A stretch of 64,000 bases of DNA from assembly GCA_945859605.1 (NCBI GenBank), contig OX243811.1:36941750-37005749 (forward strand), in the 5' to 3' direction. A model generated the notes under the pieces. It made no database searches. It worked only from the letters and a program-made list of their open reading frames with translations, and had not been told where the DNA came from. This DNA is from Lumbricus rubellus (Eukaryota > Annelida > Clitellata > Crassiclitellata > Lumbricidae). Positions 33,901 to 43,420 of this stretch are shown here, in pieces. How positions within the stretch are numbered: position 1 is the first letter of the stretch; the number at the start of each line of letters is the position of its first letter. The translations under genes and the position numbers were made by a program.

Positions 33901-35712
33901 GTAGAGTTAAACAGGAATGAAAATAGTGATATTACTAATAATAACATTGCTATTATAGAAAAATTATGATGATTAAATGGACTATGCTGTGACCTCAGAC
34001 CTAGCCATTGTTTGTTTGTATGTGCACTTGTTTTAGTGCCCCTTCAAGCTCTCTCTACTCAGAGGCGCTCCCGAATGCAGAGCGGACACTGCATCGGAGT
34101 TTCACGCCGAAGCGCTGAGCAATTGTGAGTGAAGGACTTGCCCAAGGTCCTTACGCGGCGAGGTGGATTCGAACCTCGAACTTTCCGGCTCCAAGGCAAC
34201 GACGCCACCACTACACCACCACTACACCACCGCGCCCCACTGTTACTGTTACTGTTAGTCTTGCTATTGTTAAGCTTTGAGAGTCATGAATTGAAAGTGT
34301 AAAGGTCTAATTCTGTTTGAATTCTGTTTCTGTTCTTCATTTAGCAAGCATTCCTTGATCTGGAAACGTGGAAGAAGCAGGAAGATAATCAGCAGTCAAG
34401 TCAGTGGAACTCCTTCCGTGGAAAACAGATCAGCAAACAGCCTGAGGTCGGTTATGTTTATAAGTGACTTAACCCTTCATGAGCCATATTTTGCACTTTT
34501 TCATCTGCTTTGATTTGAAATGTCTATGGCTTCTTTTAAAGTTTCAGTTGTCTAGGATTCATTTTCAAGAACCATCATGCATTGCATTTTTTAAGATGTA
34601 TGGTTCATTTGAGTGGGATTAAAGTTTTTACAGAGTTGATTGTTATGAGAGGTGTGAAATTAATTATGAATCTTTAGAGTTAATTTTGATTACTTAGGGC
34701 TGACTGGGTGATTCTTTAGGCTAATTTTTTGTGATTTTTCAGTTAATGGGAAAGATTTGGAATTCTAGAAATATTGTTATTAATTTTGAGTAACTAGTGA
34801 GTTTCTTTTGTTGTTGTTTGGTTTATTTTGACTATTCATAGTCTAACAACAATTTTTAATGTGTTGTTTTTTTCATGGCAGGAGGCGGTAGTGAATGAGC
34901 TGCGGAGAAAACAGCGTCAGATCAAGGAGAAGAAAGTCCTCAACCGAGAAGAAGTCTACCATGGAGCACTTGAAGACATACTACTAGGTAAGTGCAGGTT
35001 ACAGACCTCTGCTTATGAGGTGAGGTATGATATAGGTGCTCAGGTATGGTTTGGTAAGATAAGGTATGGTCATAATTATGAGGTAGGATCAGGTTGACAT
35101 ACTGTCATAATTATGAAGCCAGGTTAGGAAAGGAGGTATTATAAGGTAGAGTATGGTCATAATATGAGGTATGATATTGTAAAAAAAATAGGTCAATGTT
35201 AACCGAGGAAGATAAGGTTTTTTGTTTAAGGTTAGGGAAGTTATATGAGGACAGGTACAGCAATAAATAATTGCAGTATTAGTTGAATTCAGGTGATTTG
35301 AGCTAAGGCATGTTGATATAATATAGGTATTGTAAGAACGAAGAGGCTTAGGTGTGCTAATGTAATAATTTATTATATGGTCAGATCAGATTAGGTTTGG
35401 TAAGGTAAGATTTATAAAGTAAAGTAAGATAAAGTATATGGTAAGTTAAGACAAGGTAATTAAGTGAAAAGAGTTTATGGTGAGAAAGAGAAAGATAACG
35501 ACTAGAAGTATGTCAAATGTCAAGGTTAATGAATATTGATAATAGTTTAAATTGAAAGAATGTATCTTCTGTAACTAATTAAATTATTGTTTTATTTCGC
35601 AGATTTGAAGAACGAGCCGTACTTGCGAGCAGATGGTGTGAGGCGCAGTCAACGTAACAGAGGACCCGAGCAGCAGCTGGCAGTTGTGTCAAAACCATCT
35701 GGTCGTTACTGA
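15903..35712 (+). CDS. FMNL: Formin-like protein (FMNL family), actin nucleation and elongation
   Basis: Twenty-nine coding exons, 1029 aa: 15903-16019, 16512-16595, 17487-17570, 18710-18784, 20076-20155, 20706-20789, 21347-21548, 22251-22327, 22751-22844, 23326-23403, 23859-23969, 24449-24601, 25402-25450, 26317-26369, 26851-26983, 27688-27852, 28248-28375, 28766-28922, 29270-29327, 29779-29926, 30357-30443, 30844-30912, 31361-31441, 32668-32797, 33131-33303, 33584-33685, 34345-34446, 34882-34987, 35603-35712. All junctions are GT-AG and in phase. The GBD/FH3 region spans about 24-430 ([31 protein letters not shown]), coiled coil about 400-490, and proline-rich FH1 about 497-546. FH2 spans about 550-945: W566 in [12 protein letters not shown]643 in NVAITRRK, K783 in [13 protein letters not shown]-terminal DAD follows ([20 protein letters not shown]). 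FMNLs are Rho-GTPase-controlled nucleators of unbranched actin. An in-frame TGA lies 21 bases before the ATG. Residue 2 is Ser, so no N-myristoylation site is encoded from this start. Confidence 0.95.
19439..19506 (+). repeat. tRNA-like sequence, probably a SINE head
   Basis: CTCTTAGCTCAGTCTGGC resembles an A box and GGTTGAGGGTTCATGTCC a B box, with an anticodon-loop-like CTGTCAA between them. The acceptor ends do not pair, so this is a tRNA-derived relic and not a working tRNA gene. It lies in FMNL intron 4. Confidence 0.45.
21083..21165 (+). repeat. SINE head fragment with intact B box
   Basis: GTGGGGTGCTGTGGTGTAGG and GAGGTTCAAATCC match the head of the SINE at 2569. The body and tail are missing. 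It lies in FMNL intron 6. Confidence 0.65.
23192..23337 (+). repeat. Triplicated 49-bp unit spanning an intron/exon boundary
   Basis: Three tandem units (23192-23240, 23241-23289, 23290-23337) each contain ATTTTGTTGTCTTAACATTG, a pyrimidine-rich stretch ending in TAG, and CAATGCCATGAG, the first twelve bases of FMNL exon 10. The third copy is 48 bp, and its AG (23324-23325) opens the true exon. The first two AGs (ending at about 23228 and 23277) lead into an in-frame TAA eight codons later. Confidence 0.92.
25044..25231 (+). repeat. 47-bp tandem repeat, four copies, intron 12 of FMNL
   Basis: The unit starts AACACTTTACTATGATTAAA and ends GGGAAAGGTAAGG, and is repeated four times with one or two differences. 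Each unit ends in a 5' splice-site-like AAGGTAAGG. A degenerate GGTAA-rich stretch follows to about 25350. Confidence 0.85.
27940..28240. repeat. Degenerate (GAT)n tract in FMNL intron 16
   Basis: Interrupted GATGATGAT runs fill most of the intron between the FH1 exon and the first FH2 exon, ending close to the acceptor at 28246-28247. Confidence 0.7.
29500..29602. repeat. Tandem duplication with (TTA)n spacers
   Basis: Two copies of AAATGAATTTGTAACGCGCT, continuing CAAGGTCACACCG, are each preceded by a (TTA)n run. They lie in FMNL intron 19. The one difference is a C/A change in the GCGC/ACGC core. Confidence 0.75.
29970..30280 (-). mobile_element. Non-LTR retrotransposon C-terminal relic
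   Basis: The minus strand reads [20 protein letters not shown], then [16 protein letters not shown], then [20 protein letters not shown]. This is the typical C-terminus of L2/RTE-like endonuclease-reverse transcriptase proteins (GH.LR.P, W.P.G.R..GRP, W..A...A.DR..WR). It is decayed and 5'-truncated, antisense in FMNL intron 20. Confidence 0.75.
31605..31990 (+). mobile_element. LINE (CR1/L2-like) RT C-terminal relic
   Basis: Translation in shifting frames gives [37 protein letters not shown] and [19 protein letters not shown]. These match the conserved ends of LINE RT ORFs (Q...NAAARLI, LHWLP...RI.FK, RSF...GP.LWN.LP). The relic has frameshifts and a stop. It lies in FMNL intron 23. Confidence 0.75.
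32165..32545 (+). mobile_element. Probable RTE-type LINE/SINE 3' end
   Basis: A GC-rich island includes CGGTCCCAAGCCCGGATCAA-like sequence (near 32380) and ends GATGAGCCCACGGTTTATGA followed by a (GAT)n tail. The CCCAAGCCCGGAT block and a triplet tail are seen in RTE-mobilised elements. This rests on remembered pattern and is not aligned. It lies in FMNL intron 23. Confidence 0.45.
34020..34241 (-). repeat. tRNA-derived SINE, full-length reverse copy
   Basis: This is the reverse complement of the family at 2569-2793: GTGCCCCTTCAAGCTC, CAGAGGCGCTCCCGAATG, GACTTGCCCAAGGTCC, GGATTCGAACCTCGAAC (a good B box) and the head ending CACCGCGCCCCACTG. CACCACTACAC is duplicated at the head. It lies in FMNL intron 26. 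Confidence 0.88.
34988..35470 (+). repeat. Degenerate GGTA/GTAAG-rich tract
   Basis: Words such as GAGGTATGG, GGTAAGATAAGGTATGG and GGTAAGGTAAG recur irregularly through FMNL intron 28. The same texture occurs at about 25050-25350 and 31980-32160, and its complement at about 62460-62780. Confidence 0.5.
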
Positions 35713-36910
35713 TAACAGAGCTGCACACTGTGACCAACCTTTGTCTTCTTTCGAAAACCGTCGGTTGTCAACAACCCCCCCCCCCCCCCCCAAATTTTAA
35801 CCCTCAGTCTACCAAGATTTCGAAAATGATGCATCATCGTTTGAGCTTTTCATGTGATTATTCTGTCTATTTTTCGAACGTGTTTAAAGAGAATGTGCCG
35901 ATAGTTTAGCTGCACTGTCAATGTCTTATCCCTTAATTGTTTAGCCTTCGTTTCATGGCTGTCAAGTTAAGCGAAGAATTGCCCGTATGTCCAGATTGGG
36001 TTGAAACCCACAATGTGCAACTTATGCCCTAAAGTTTTACAAGATTTGTAGTTTGTCTTCGTTTATATAGGTTAATTCGGGCAAATTCAGTGGAGGGGTA
36101 CAGAATGATACCTATATTTTTATAAGTTTAATATTTGATTTGGTGTTTTTAACAAAGGTTGATTCTTGGTGAATTGATTGTGTGGGGCCGCAACTGGTCA
36201 CCTTTAGTTTTACGAGTTATCAGCGTTGTGCTTTTACAGAGTTGATTCTGGGCAAATTAATTGTGGGTGCAGTTGGCCACCATTAGCTTCACAAGGTATC
36301 AGTGTTGGTGTTTTACAAAGGTTGATTCTGGGCAAATTCAGATTTATGAAGTTGTGACTATGCACTTATGCTGCTCAGAAGTTACACTTCATTTGAGATT
36401 CAAACTAGCGTCTTTTGAAAGTTGTTCAGTGTCAGGCCATCGATGTACATGAATGCCATGAATGTACCTGTAAGCAGTAGTTGTCTGTTTCTTGGATTGT
36501 TGTTGTTGTTCTGTTTTTGCTTTAGTTAAAAGGTCCTTCAAGCCCCAAGACCAACGCTGAAAATGTGTATTCCCAATGAATATTAATTGTAATGTGGCAG
36601 TTCAATGTTGCTTTGAGTTACCAGACTTTACTTTAGCGCAGCTCCCAACTGTGAGTGTTGCAGAGTTATAATGCTGTTACTTTTTGATTGGAGTTTTTAT
36701 GAATCCGGATTGCAATTATGTTTGTGATGTGTGTAAATGTGACTCCTGAGTTCTTTGTGGGCTGTAATCTTGCAACACTGAGTTTTTCTTGCATAATATG
36801 GAAGCTGGCATTATGGTGCAAATCATGCCATTCGGAAAGAAAGTTGTAAACTGTTCAAGCTCTGTAACAGAAATACAAGAATTGTCTTTGCAATACAGTG
36901 GATGAATAAA
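35713..36910 (+). terminator. FMNL 3' UTR and poly(A) signal
   Basis: About 1.2 kb of non-coding sequence follows the FMNL stop codon. A poly-C run sits at about 35776-35791, and an AATAAA hexamer lies at 36905-36910. Two short imperfect repeats (GGTTGATTCTGGGCAAATT) occur at about 36150-36340. No other AATAAA was noticed before this point. Confidence 0.7.
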
Positions 36911-37448
36911 GCAGAACCCTGGTTATTGCTACTATTGTTTCTTCCCAGCAGTAGAATGATCTGGTAGGTTAATAATAGTATTAATGACTTCAGCATTATG
37001 CTATTTTCATGATAGTGTTGATGATGATGAGCATGATAGTAGCATAGATAATAGCTAGTAATGCTTTGTTTTACATCAGGTTTCTGTTGTATTAAATATC
37101 ATATTGATTGAGAATACATAGTGATAATAATTTCTTAAATTTTAACGGTATTAATAGGATGATCTGTCAGTTTCTGTTTTAGGTTGTTCGTTTTCTAGAT
37201 AACAGTAGGTGTATTTGGCCGTTTGCCAAGTTCTAATTTATATCTATAAGAGCTACATAATTTTTTTAACTAGTTTACATATCATTGTCTCTGTCAGTAT
37301 TGTGCTGCGTTTAATTGCACTGAATGTGTTCATTAGCCGAAACTTATTCACAGCTGATCCGCTCAGTAATTATTAGAAGTTTACAAAGGAGGGTGCTAAA
37401 TAAGCCAGCTTGGCTAAGCCAATTTCCCATAACCACTTGCATTAGGCT

Positions 37449-37472
37449 GTCTCTCTCTCTCTCTCTCTCTCT
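37449..37472. repeat. (CT)n microsatellite
   Basis: A pure CT run in intergenic sequence. From 36.9 to 38.4 kb no gene is recognised. Confidence 0.85.
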
Positions 37473-38440
37473 AGTTCGCTTTTCATGTTACCTGCACCAT
37501 TTGAAATAAATAAATTTAACTTTTGCCCATTGTTGTCTCACCTCCCACTGTGTCAGAACACCATTGTCACCATTGTCATTGGTTAGTATTATTTTTCCTA
37601 CAATCGATTCCTCTGGATAATTATAGTAACTACTAGTGACTGTTTGCATCAGGTGAATACATTTCACTTCTGCCTGTATATCTGTGCACCAGTGTGTCCT
37701 ACTGCATAACTAATTAACTTACATGCACCTTTTAGTTCGCTTCTGCCCGTAAGTCGGGGCTTTTATTTAAAATGGAACATCGGTCTCTGAGGTTATTACG
37801 TGAAACATTTTAAATTTCGATGGTTTTGATGACTTTTTCTCTAATATCCCAGATTTGTGTTATATCCTTTTTATTGGTGTTAGTTATGATAAGTAAGTAA
37901 GTAAATAGGGGTTTGAATATGGCGCTACAGAAGCTTCGAAACGTATGCGTGTTTGTAAATGCAATGCGAACGAGTTCACAGTTCAGGATAAAATCAACTA
38001 TACGACGCATTGTAAAGTGTAGATTGGCTTTGGCTTTATTTTCTTACTCTTCTAAAATTCTGCAATTGTGTTGCATATTTGAAATATATAAAGCTGTAAA
38101 AACTGCAGTTCACTCTTGTAGAATAATAATTAGTTTGTGGATTTGGAAACCGCATTTAAACATCGATTGTCTGATGTTGTTTGAGACAATGTCCTTAAGT
38201 GTCTCATCCATCCAGAAGTAGGTCTGGTGCCAACAGCCATTTTCTGGCAGTGTCAGTTCCGGGCCTGAATAGAAGAGGAGGGCACTGCTGATCATTCTTA
38301 TTATGACACATAGTCATTCAGCAACTGTAGGCCTTCAAAGCCATATAGATTCAACTCGTTTATTTCAGGTCCACGTCACTGTCCCATCATACATATATAC
38401 ATAAAATATATATACACATGATATATATATACACTATTAT

Positions 38441-38960
38441 ACAGGGTGGGCCATAAAAAATTAATCCCCTACGGTTTTTTGCCCATATCTTAGCCAGAAG
38501 TAAGAATTTCGAAAAGAAATTTCATAGTCTTAAAGACAATTCATATTTACATATGATGGCCAGATTTCATCAAAAATATTTCAAACAGAACAAAAGTTAT
38601 ATCACTTTTAGTGAGGCCACCCACCGTTTTTTGACGATTCAAAAACGTGTGACATTATCTATACATAGGTGGATAATTCGTCGAATGCAGCAGGTCCGTT
38701 ATGCATTGCTCTGTGCATTTAAACGACATCGCTTAGAACAGTCTGACCAGTGGCCATGCAGTGGCCACCCATTCATCTCGCCCGTGGACTGCAAGGAACC
38801 AGCAGCTGTCCTGCAGTTGTATCCGTCTTAGATAGTGTATACACTGGATGGACACCGACTGCGAGGCCCGCGAATGCCCAGCACCACCAGAAATTGGCCA
38901 TGCGAGGCCCGCCTATGCATGGGCATTACCAGAAATCAGCCAGCAAGATGTACTTTTTCA
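38441..38960 (+). mobile_element. Possible mariner-like element end
   Basis: ACAGGGTGGGCCATAAAAAA at 38441, preceded by a TA-rich stretch, looks like the terminal repeat of a Tc1/mariner-type transposon. The following 500 bases hold broken ORFs with no DDE motif that I can recognise. I did not find the opposite inverted end. Confidence 0.35.
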
Positions 38961-39049
38961 AAGATTATTTCTCTGTTGGCATTGCTTAATAGCCTAGTTA
39001 ATATCTATAAAAAATCATTCCGTCTTTTAGATATATATTTTTTCTCAGT

Positions 39050-40910
39050 CTACCTTACTATTAGGCCTACTCCACTTTTAGGGCCTGCCCGGTAGTCTGA
39101 ACTCCATTGGTCCTCAGCCGATCAGCCGATAAGAGAATAAGAGAATACGAGGAAAACCACGGAATCTTGCTCATTCAATCCGCTTCCCTCATTTTTTGTA
39201 TTACGGGTGAAGGCGACGATTTGAATGACAAGGTTCAGTATGAGAATTGTGGAAAAATAACTGGGGGGGTTGGCCTATGATAAACTTGAAATTGGGGTAT
39301 GAAAAACCTACTTTAACATGGGGCTCTAAAAAAGACGGGGGTTGAACCCCCCAACCCCCGGCAATTCTCACCCTGACAAGGTTTCTTTTTAATTGTCCAT
39401 GTTCAATAACGTTAATTCCTCACTGCGCGAGAGTCACCTCCGATAGTCCGAGCATCACAAAAACGGGATATTGTTTTGTCTGCGTTAACAAATCAGCCTT
39501 GACTAAATTGTCTGTCTAAATTATTTGAAAGACTATATTTGAAAACTATTTTCTACAGTATTAACATTGTCTCACTAAATAGTGGCTAATGTAGCCAGAA
39601 TTGTTTAATTTCTTGGGCAAAATTTGAGTCTGTTGGCCTAATTAGGGGAGAGTGCTTATTATTGTCCCTCGAATCCGACCCAATTATTAATCTGCTTGTT
39701 ACAAGGGAATCTCCTAATGCAGTAGCCTACGGTGCAGAAATTAGTACCCCGGTAGCCTACTAGCTCATCGAATAAGACGGAAGTTAGGATAAGCCTATAC
39801 TATTATAGATCACAAGGGTAGGCCTATGTAGCCTACGCGGATATATGCCTACAGCGAGTGTAGTCCTACTCATCTAAAACATAATGTAGCCTACTATTAG
39901 TTCCGTAAACGAGGGTTACGCGGGTAGCATATACAGCGTGTACTGACCTCACTCACAGAGAGTATAGGCCTAAAGATTAAAAAAATGTCAGAGATGAAAT
40001 GTTGACAAGAAGACCACGATCAGGCTATAGGCTAAATAACACTAATAAAATAGTGAAGTTAGATTGTTTTATGCCGAGGCAAGCGTATAGGCCTACTACG
40101 ATAAAAAAAATGTCAGCAATCTGACGACTAAAAAAGTTTAAAAAGTCTAAGTGAACTGTAGCGTAAACCTATCTAGCCTATACTCGCCTCATATTTACCA
40201 GTACAGCCCTGCTGTACAGTAGACTGCCTAGAGGACATGCAGCGCTCAGTTTAGAGTTAGGCCTACGGGTAGTTCAAGGCTCGAAGCTGCTCAAGAGTCA
40301 AGATTATTATACTGAATTTAGTTACTATTATACGGGCCTAAAGTGTGGCTGGACGGTCATGGACGGTGTCCAGGCATTTGCTTTAAAATCTCAGTAATGT
40401 CCTGCCACGTATTAGGCCAGCGCAATCTGGAAAGGTAGCCTAATTAAGGGCGTCCAGCAACTTCCTATAGATTTTGCGCTTAAAGCACTGTTACTAACTT
40501 AATTACTAGCAGGTTAACGCATAGGGCCTACTGCATGCATGTGGGTCAGGCTAGGCCGAATAGATAATTAGCCTATAGCCTACCGAATGCAGGGTTAATG
40601 GAGGTTTGGAACCTCTTGGAAGGTTTTGTCATAGTTCAGCAGAATCTAAACAGAACTATAGGGCCTATCTTAAAACTACTGCGGTAATTATTTTCAGCTA
40701 TTATTCATTGTCTCGATCGTGAGCATCGTAAATAAGATGTTAATTCGTCGTTAAATCATATGGATCACCCACCGTGTGACGTAGCTGCAGAATTGTGAGT
40801 AAACGATTTAATTGTCGATTTAGGCCTACTGATTGATTGATGACAGATTGGTCGATTGATTGATTGATTGACGGATTGACTGACCGATTGATTAATTGAT
40901 TGATTGATTG

Positions 40911-40974
<64 letters not shown>

Positions 40975-41130
40975 CTCGACTTGCAAGCCTAAGTTGCTGT
41001 GTCAGTCGCTATCTCGTTAAATCACAGGGATTGATTAAAACAATATTATTGCAATTCCTTAGCGACTGACTCCGAGTTGACTAGAGGCCTACTGCATACT
41101 TCTCTGCCCAGTCTTTCCCTCGATCTCACC
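39050..41130. other. Intergenic tract dense in TAGGCCTA/TAGCCTA words
   Basis: At least twenty occurrences of TAGGCCTA-like words (TAGGCCTAC, GTAGCCTAC, AGGCTATAGG) lie between about 39.6 and 41.1 kb. In the FMNL introns they are nearly absent. No ORF or known element explains them. Confidence 0.6.
40833..40976. repeat. (TGAT)n microsatellite
   Basis: A GATT tetranucleotide array, nearly pure from about 40890 to 40972, with degenerate flanks. Confidence 0.92.
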
Positions 41131-41718
41131 TACTGAATTCGACTCTCCTCCACAGTACCTAGGTATACTGAAAATAAAACGGCACCACATTTTTGCTTTC
41201 CTCCAGCTGTTGCCTGCAGCCAGAAATTTTTCCTGAAAATAGAACCCAAGCCGCCCCTCAAAAATACCCCGTCAATAATTTGCGTCGTCAGGCTTCGTCA
41301 CGGTTAATTAGGCCAACGCGGCATCGCTCTCTGTATAACATGCAGCTCTACCTGAGTTGATGATGGCGGTCGCTTGATGCACACGGTTGATTGTAGCCTA
41401 GATGTCAATTTATCGTTTTACTAGGTCTTCATCAGAAGTACGCATGTAAAACCTTTACGAAACGGATTAATAATGTGTTCTGCTGTTCTTGAATTCGTCT
41501 AGCACTATTATTTGGCGAACTTTATCAGAATATCTTAATACCATGCGACGCAGCATTGTCATGCGAGGATTGTCGCCCCAGTGATTTAAATGCGCATGCG
41601 GTTTCACTCACGTAATACGGGACTATCTTTACAAGCAGAAAACTCGTCTCAGTTTACGCAATATCCGACTCTTTGTTAGAAAGTTTCTACCGCCGTACCG
41701 GAAGAACTAACGGGGATA

Positions 41719-42516
41719 ATGTCGAAAAAGGATAAAAAAATCGATGACCTGCTGGAAACTCTCCAGGACGAAAAGGCTGTCGCCTTGCTTAAGAAAACTC
41801 TTGCACCCATGATAGAAGAGATATTCAATGGTCTACTTGATGCCTTCACTCAAAAACTTGATAGTCTGGTTGCGAAGTCGGCTGAGTCTCTGATAACAAC
41901 CCACTGTGAAGCGACTAATCTCAAGATCTCTAAGCTGGAAACTGAAAATGAACTTCTAAAGAAAAGACTTGATGTATCTGAAAATTTCTCAAGACTTGAC
42001 AACGTTGCAATATATGGACTACCCGACATCGCTCCCCAGACTGGTTCTTCATGGTCTACAATAGGCAACGCAACCATCTCATCTGACCACTCAACCGTCA
42101 ATTCAGTCTTGGAATTATGCAATGTTCACTTGGGTCTAAAAATCAACGAATCTGACATCTCGTTTGCCTATCGTGTTCCTGGTTCCTCAGGTTCAAAGCT
42201 TCGACCAGTGATAGTTGGCTTCGTCAGTCGTAGAACCAGAAATGCTGTTCTTTCCGCCCGGAAAGCACTGAAGAACCTCGCAGATACAGGTCGCATCTAC
42301 ATCAACGAGCACCTAACTCATCTTAATTCTCAAATATTCGCTGGGGCGAGAAAACTCGTACGGGAAAAAAAACTACACTCGGCCTGGACCAGAGGCGGAT
42401 TAACATATGTCCATCTCTCCGATGCTACTAACGTGAAACCAACCAAAGTCATCTCACTCAAGTCCCTGGTCTCAATGGCGCAGGGCATGGATCTGGCTGC
42501 AAACGAAACAGGGTGA
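41719..42516 (+). CDS. LINE ORF1: coiled-coil/RRM RNA-binding protein
   Basis: 265 residues starting at an ATG after GGGGATA. Residues about 1-90 are charged and heptad-rich (KIDDLLETLQDEKAVALLKK, ISKLETENELLKKRL), predicting a trimerising coiled coil. Residues about 92-190 resemble the RRM of L1-type ORF1 proteins (SRLDNVAIYGLPD, then ISFAYRVPG and RPVIVGFVSRRTRNAVL). The end (IYINEHLTHLNSQIFAGARK) resembles the C-terminal domain of that family. By family, it binds element RNA in the ribonucleoprotein. Its stop TGA overlaps a GGGTGAGT sequence that also fits a 5' splice site. Confidence 0.85.
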   Translation: MSKKDKKIDDLLETLQDEKAVALLKKTLAPMIEEIFNGLLDAFTQKLDSLVAKSAESLITTHCEATNLKISKLETENELLKKRLDVSENFSRLDNVAIYGLPDIAPQTGSSWSTIGNATISSDHSTVNSVLELCNVHLGLKINESDISFAYRVPGSSGSKLRPVIVGFVSRRTRNAVLSARKALKNLADTGRIYINEHLTHLNSQIFAGARKLVREKKLHSAWTRGGLTYVHLSDATNVKPTKVISLKSLVSMAQGMDLAANETG

Positions 42517-43420
42517 GTTTAGAATGGACCTGTTGCATTGACCCGTTCAGCATGGAACACTTGACCCATCCTGTTCTACGAACTAATCTGGATGACTTAT
42601 GGTCCTTCATAACGCTGTGTCCAAGTTCTGCCCTAGTTAATTGTGTTTATTCTACCAGTTTTGAACTCGTTTATTCATTCCATTAGTTTTTGTTACGTTC
42701 ATGCATAATGCATATGGTTATCATGATGTTACTTGATCAGCCTAACATAGATGCTGGTTGTTGGAATGAGCCATTTCTGTTAGGCAAAGTTTTTTAATTG
42801 GATGACACTGCTTGTCTGTTCTGCTGCCTACTCTCTTTTTTTCTCTCCTTCCTGGATACATCTTGCTCACTCCTTTAACTAGATGTCAACATTCTGTTAT
42901 TATTTATCTTGCATAAATTAGTATAAAGTTATGTGGCTATACTACCTATTATGAACATTTCATCTATCAGGTTGACATGAACGATCCAGTAATTAAGTGG
43001 CTAACTGTTTTATATGAAAATCATGAACTCTGTGGATGATGCTTGCCAATCACCTTTATAGGCTTTCGTAATATTACCCTACCACTGGTAGGTTACTGGA
43101 TTATCTCAGCCACTAGCTGTGATGTATTTTAGCTCTCTGTTGGCTGATGAAGTTGACTAACTTGTATGCACTTGTTTTAATTGTCAGATGACATTGATTT
43201 AATCTGGTACTTGTTGCATATGTATGTTAATTGTCCTGATACTTTATAAGTGAATATGGTCATAATTAAGTAATTTTTAGCAATATATGATGGCCTATTT
43301 ACTTCTCATTATTTGTTGTGGCTACATCAACCTGATTACCATCCTCCACCTTCTCACCTTACCTTGGATTGGTTCTTGGCTAGACCCTCTCCCATCCTTT
43401 TTTTGTTTTGTTTAGTATAG
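42517..43420 (+). other. Long inter-ORF linker of the LINE
   Basis: About 900 bases with many stops in all forward frames. It begins at a donor-like GGGTGAGTTTAG and ends in a strong pyrimidine tract (CCTTTTTTTGTTTTGTTTAG, ending at 43415). Most LINEs have short or overlapping ORF junctions, so this linker looks intron-like. Confidence 0.55.

Noticed and set aside
38553..38831. Transposase ORF next to the mariner-like end
   Set aside because: Translation in all frames shows no helix-turn-helix or DDE/D motif that I can recognise; too decayed to call a gene.
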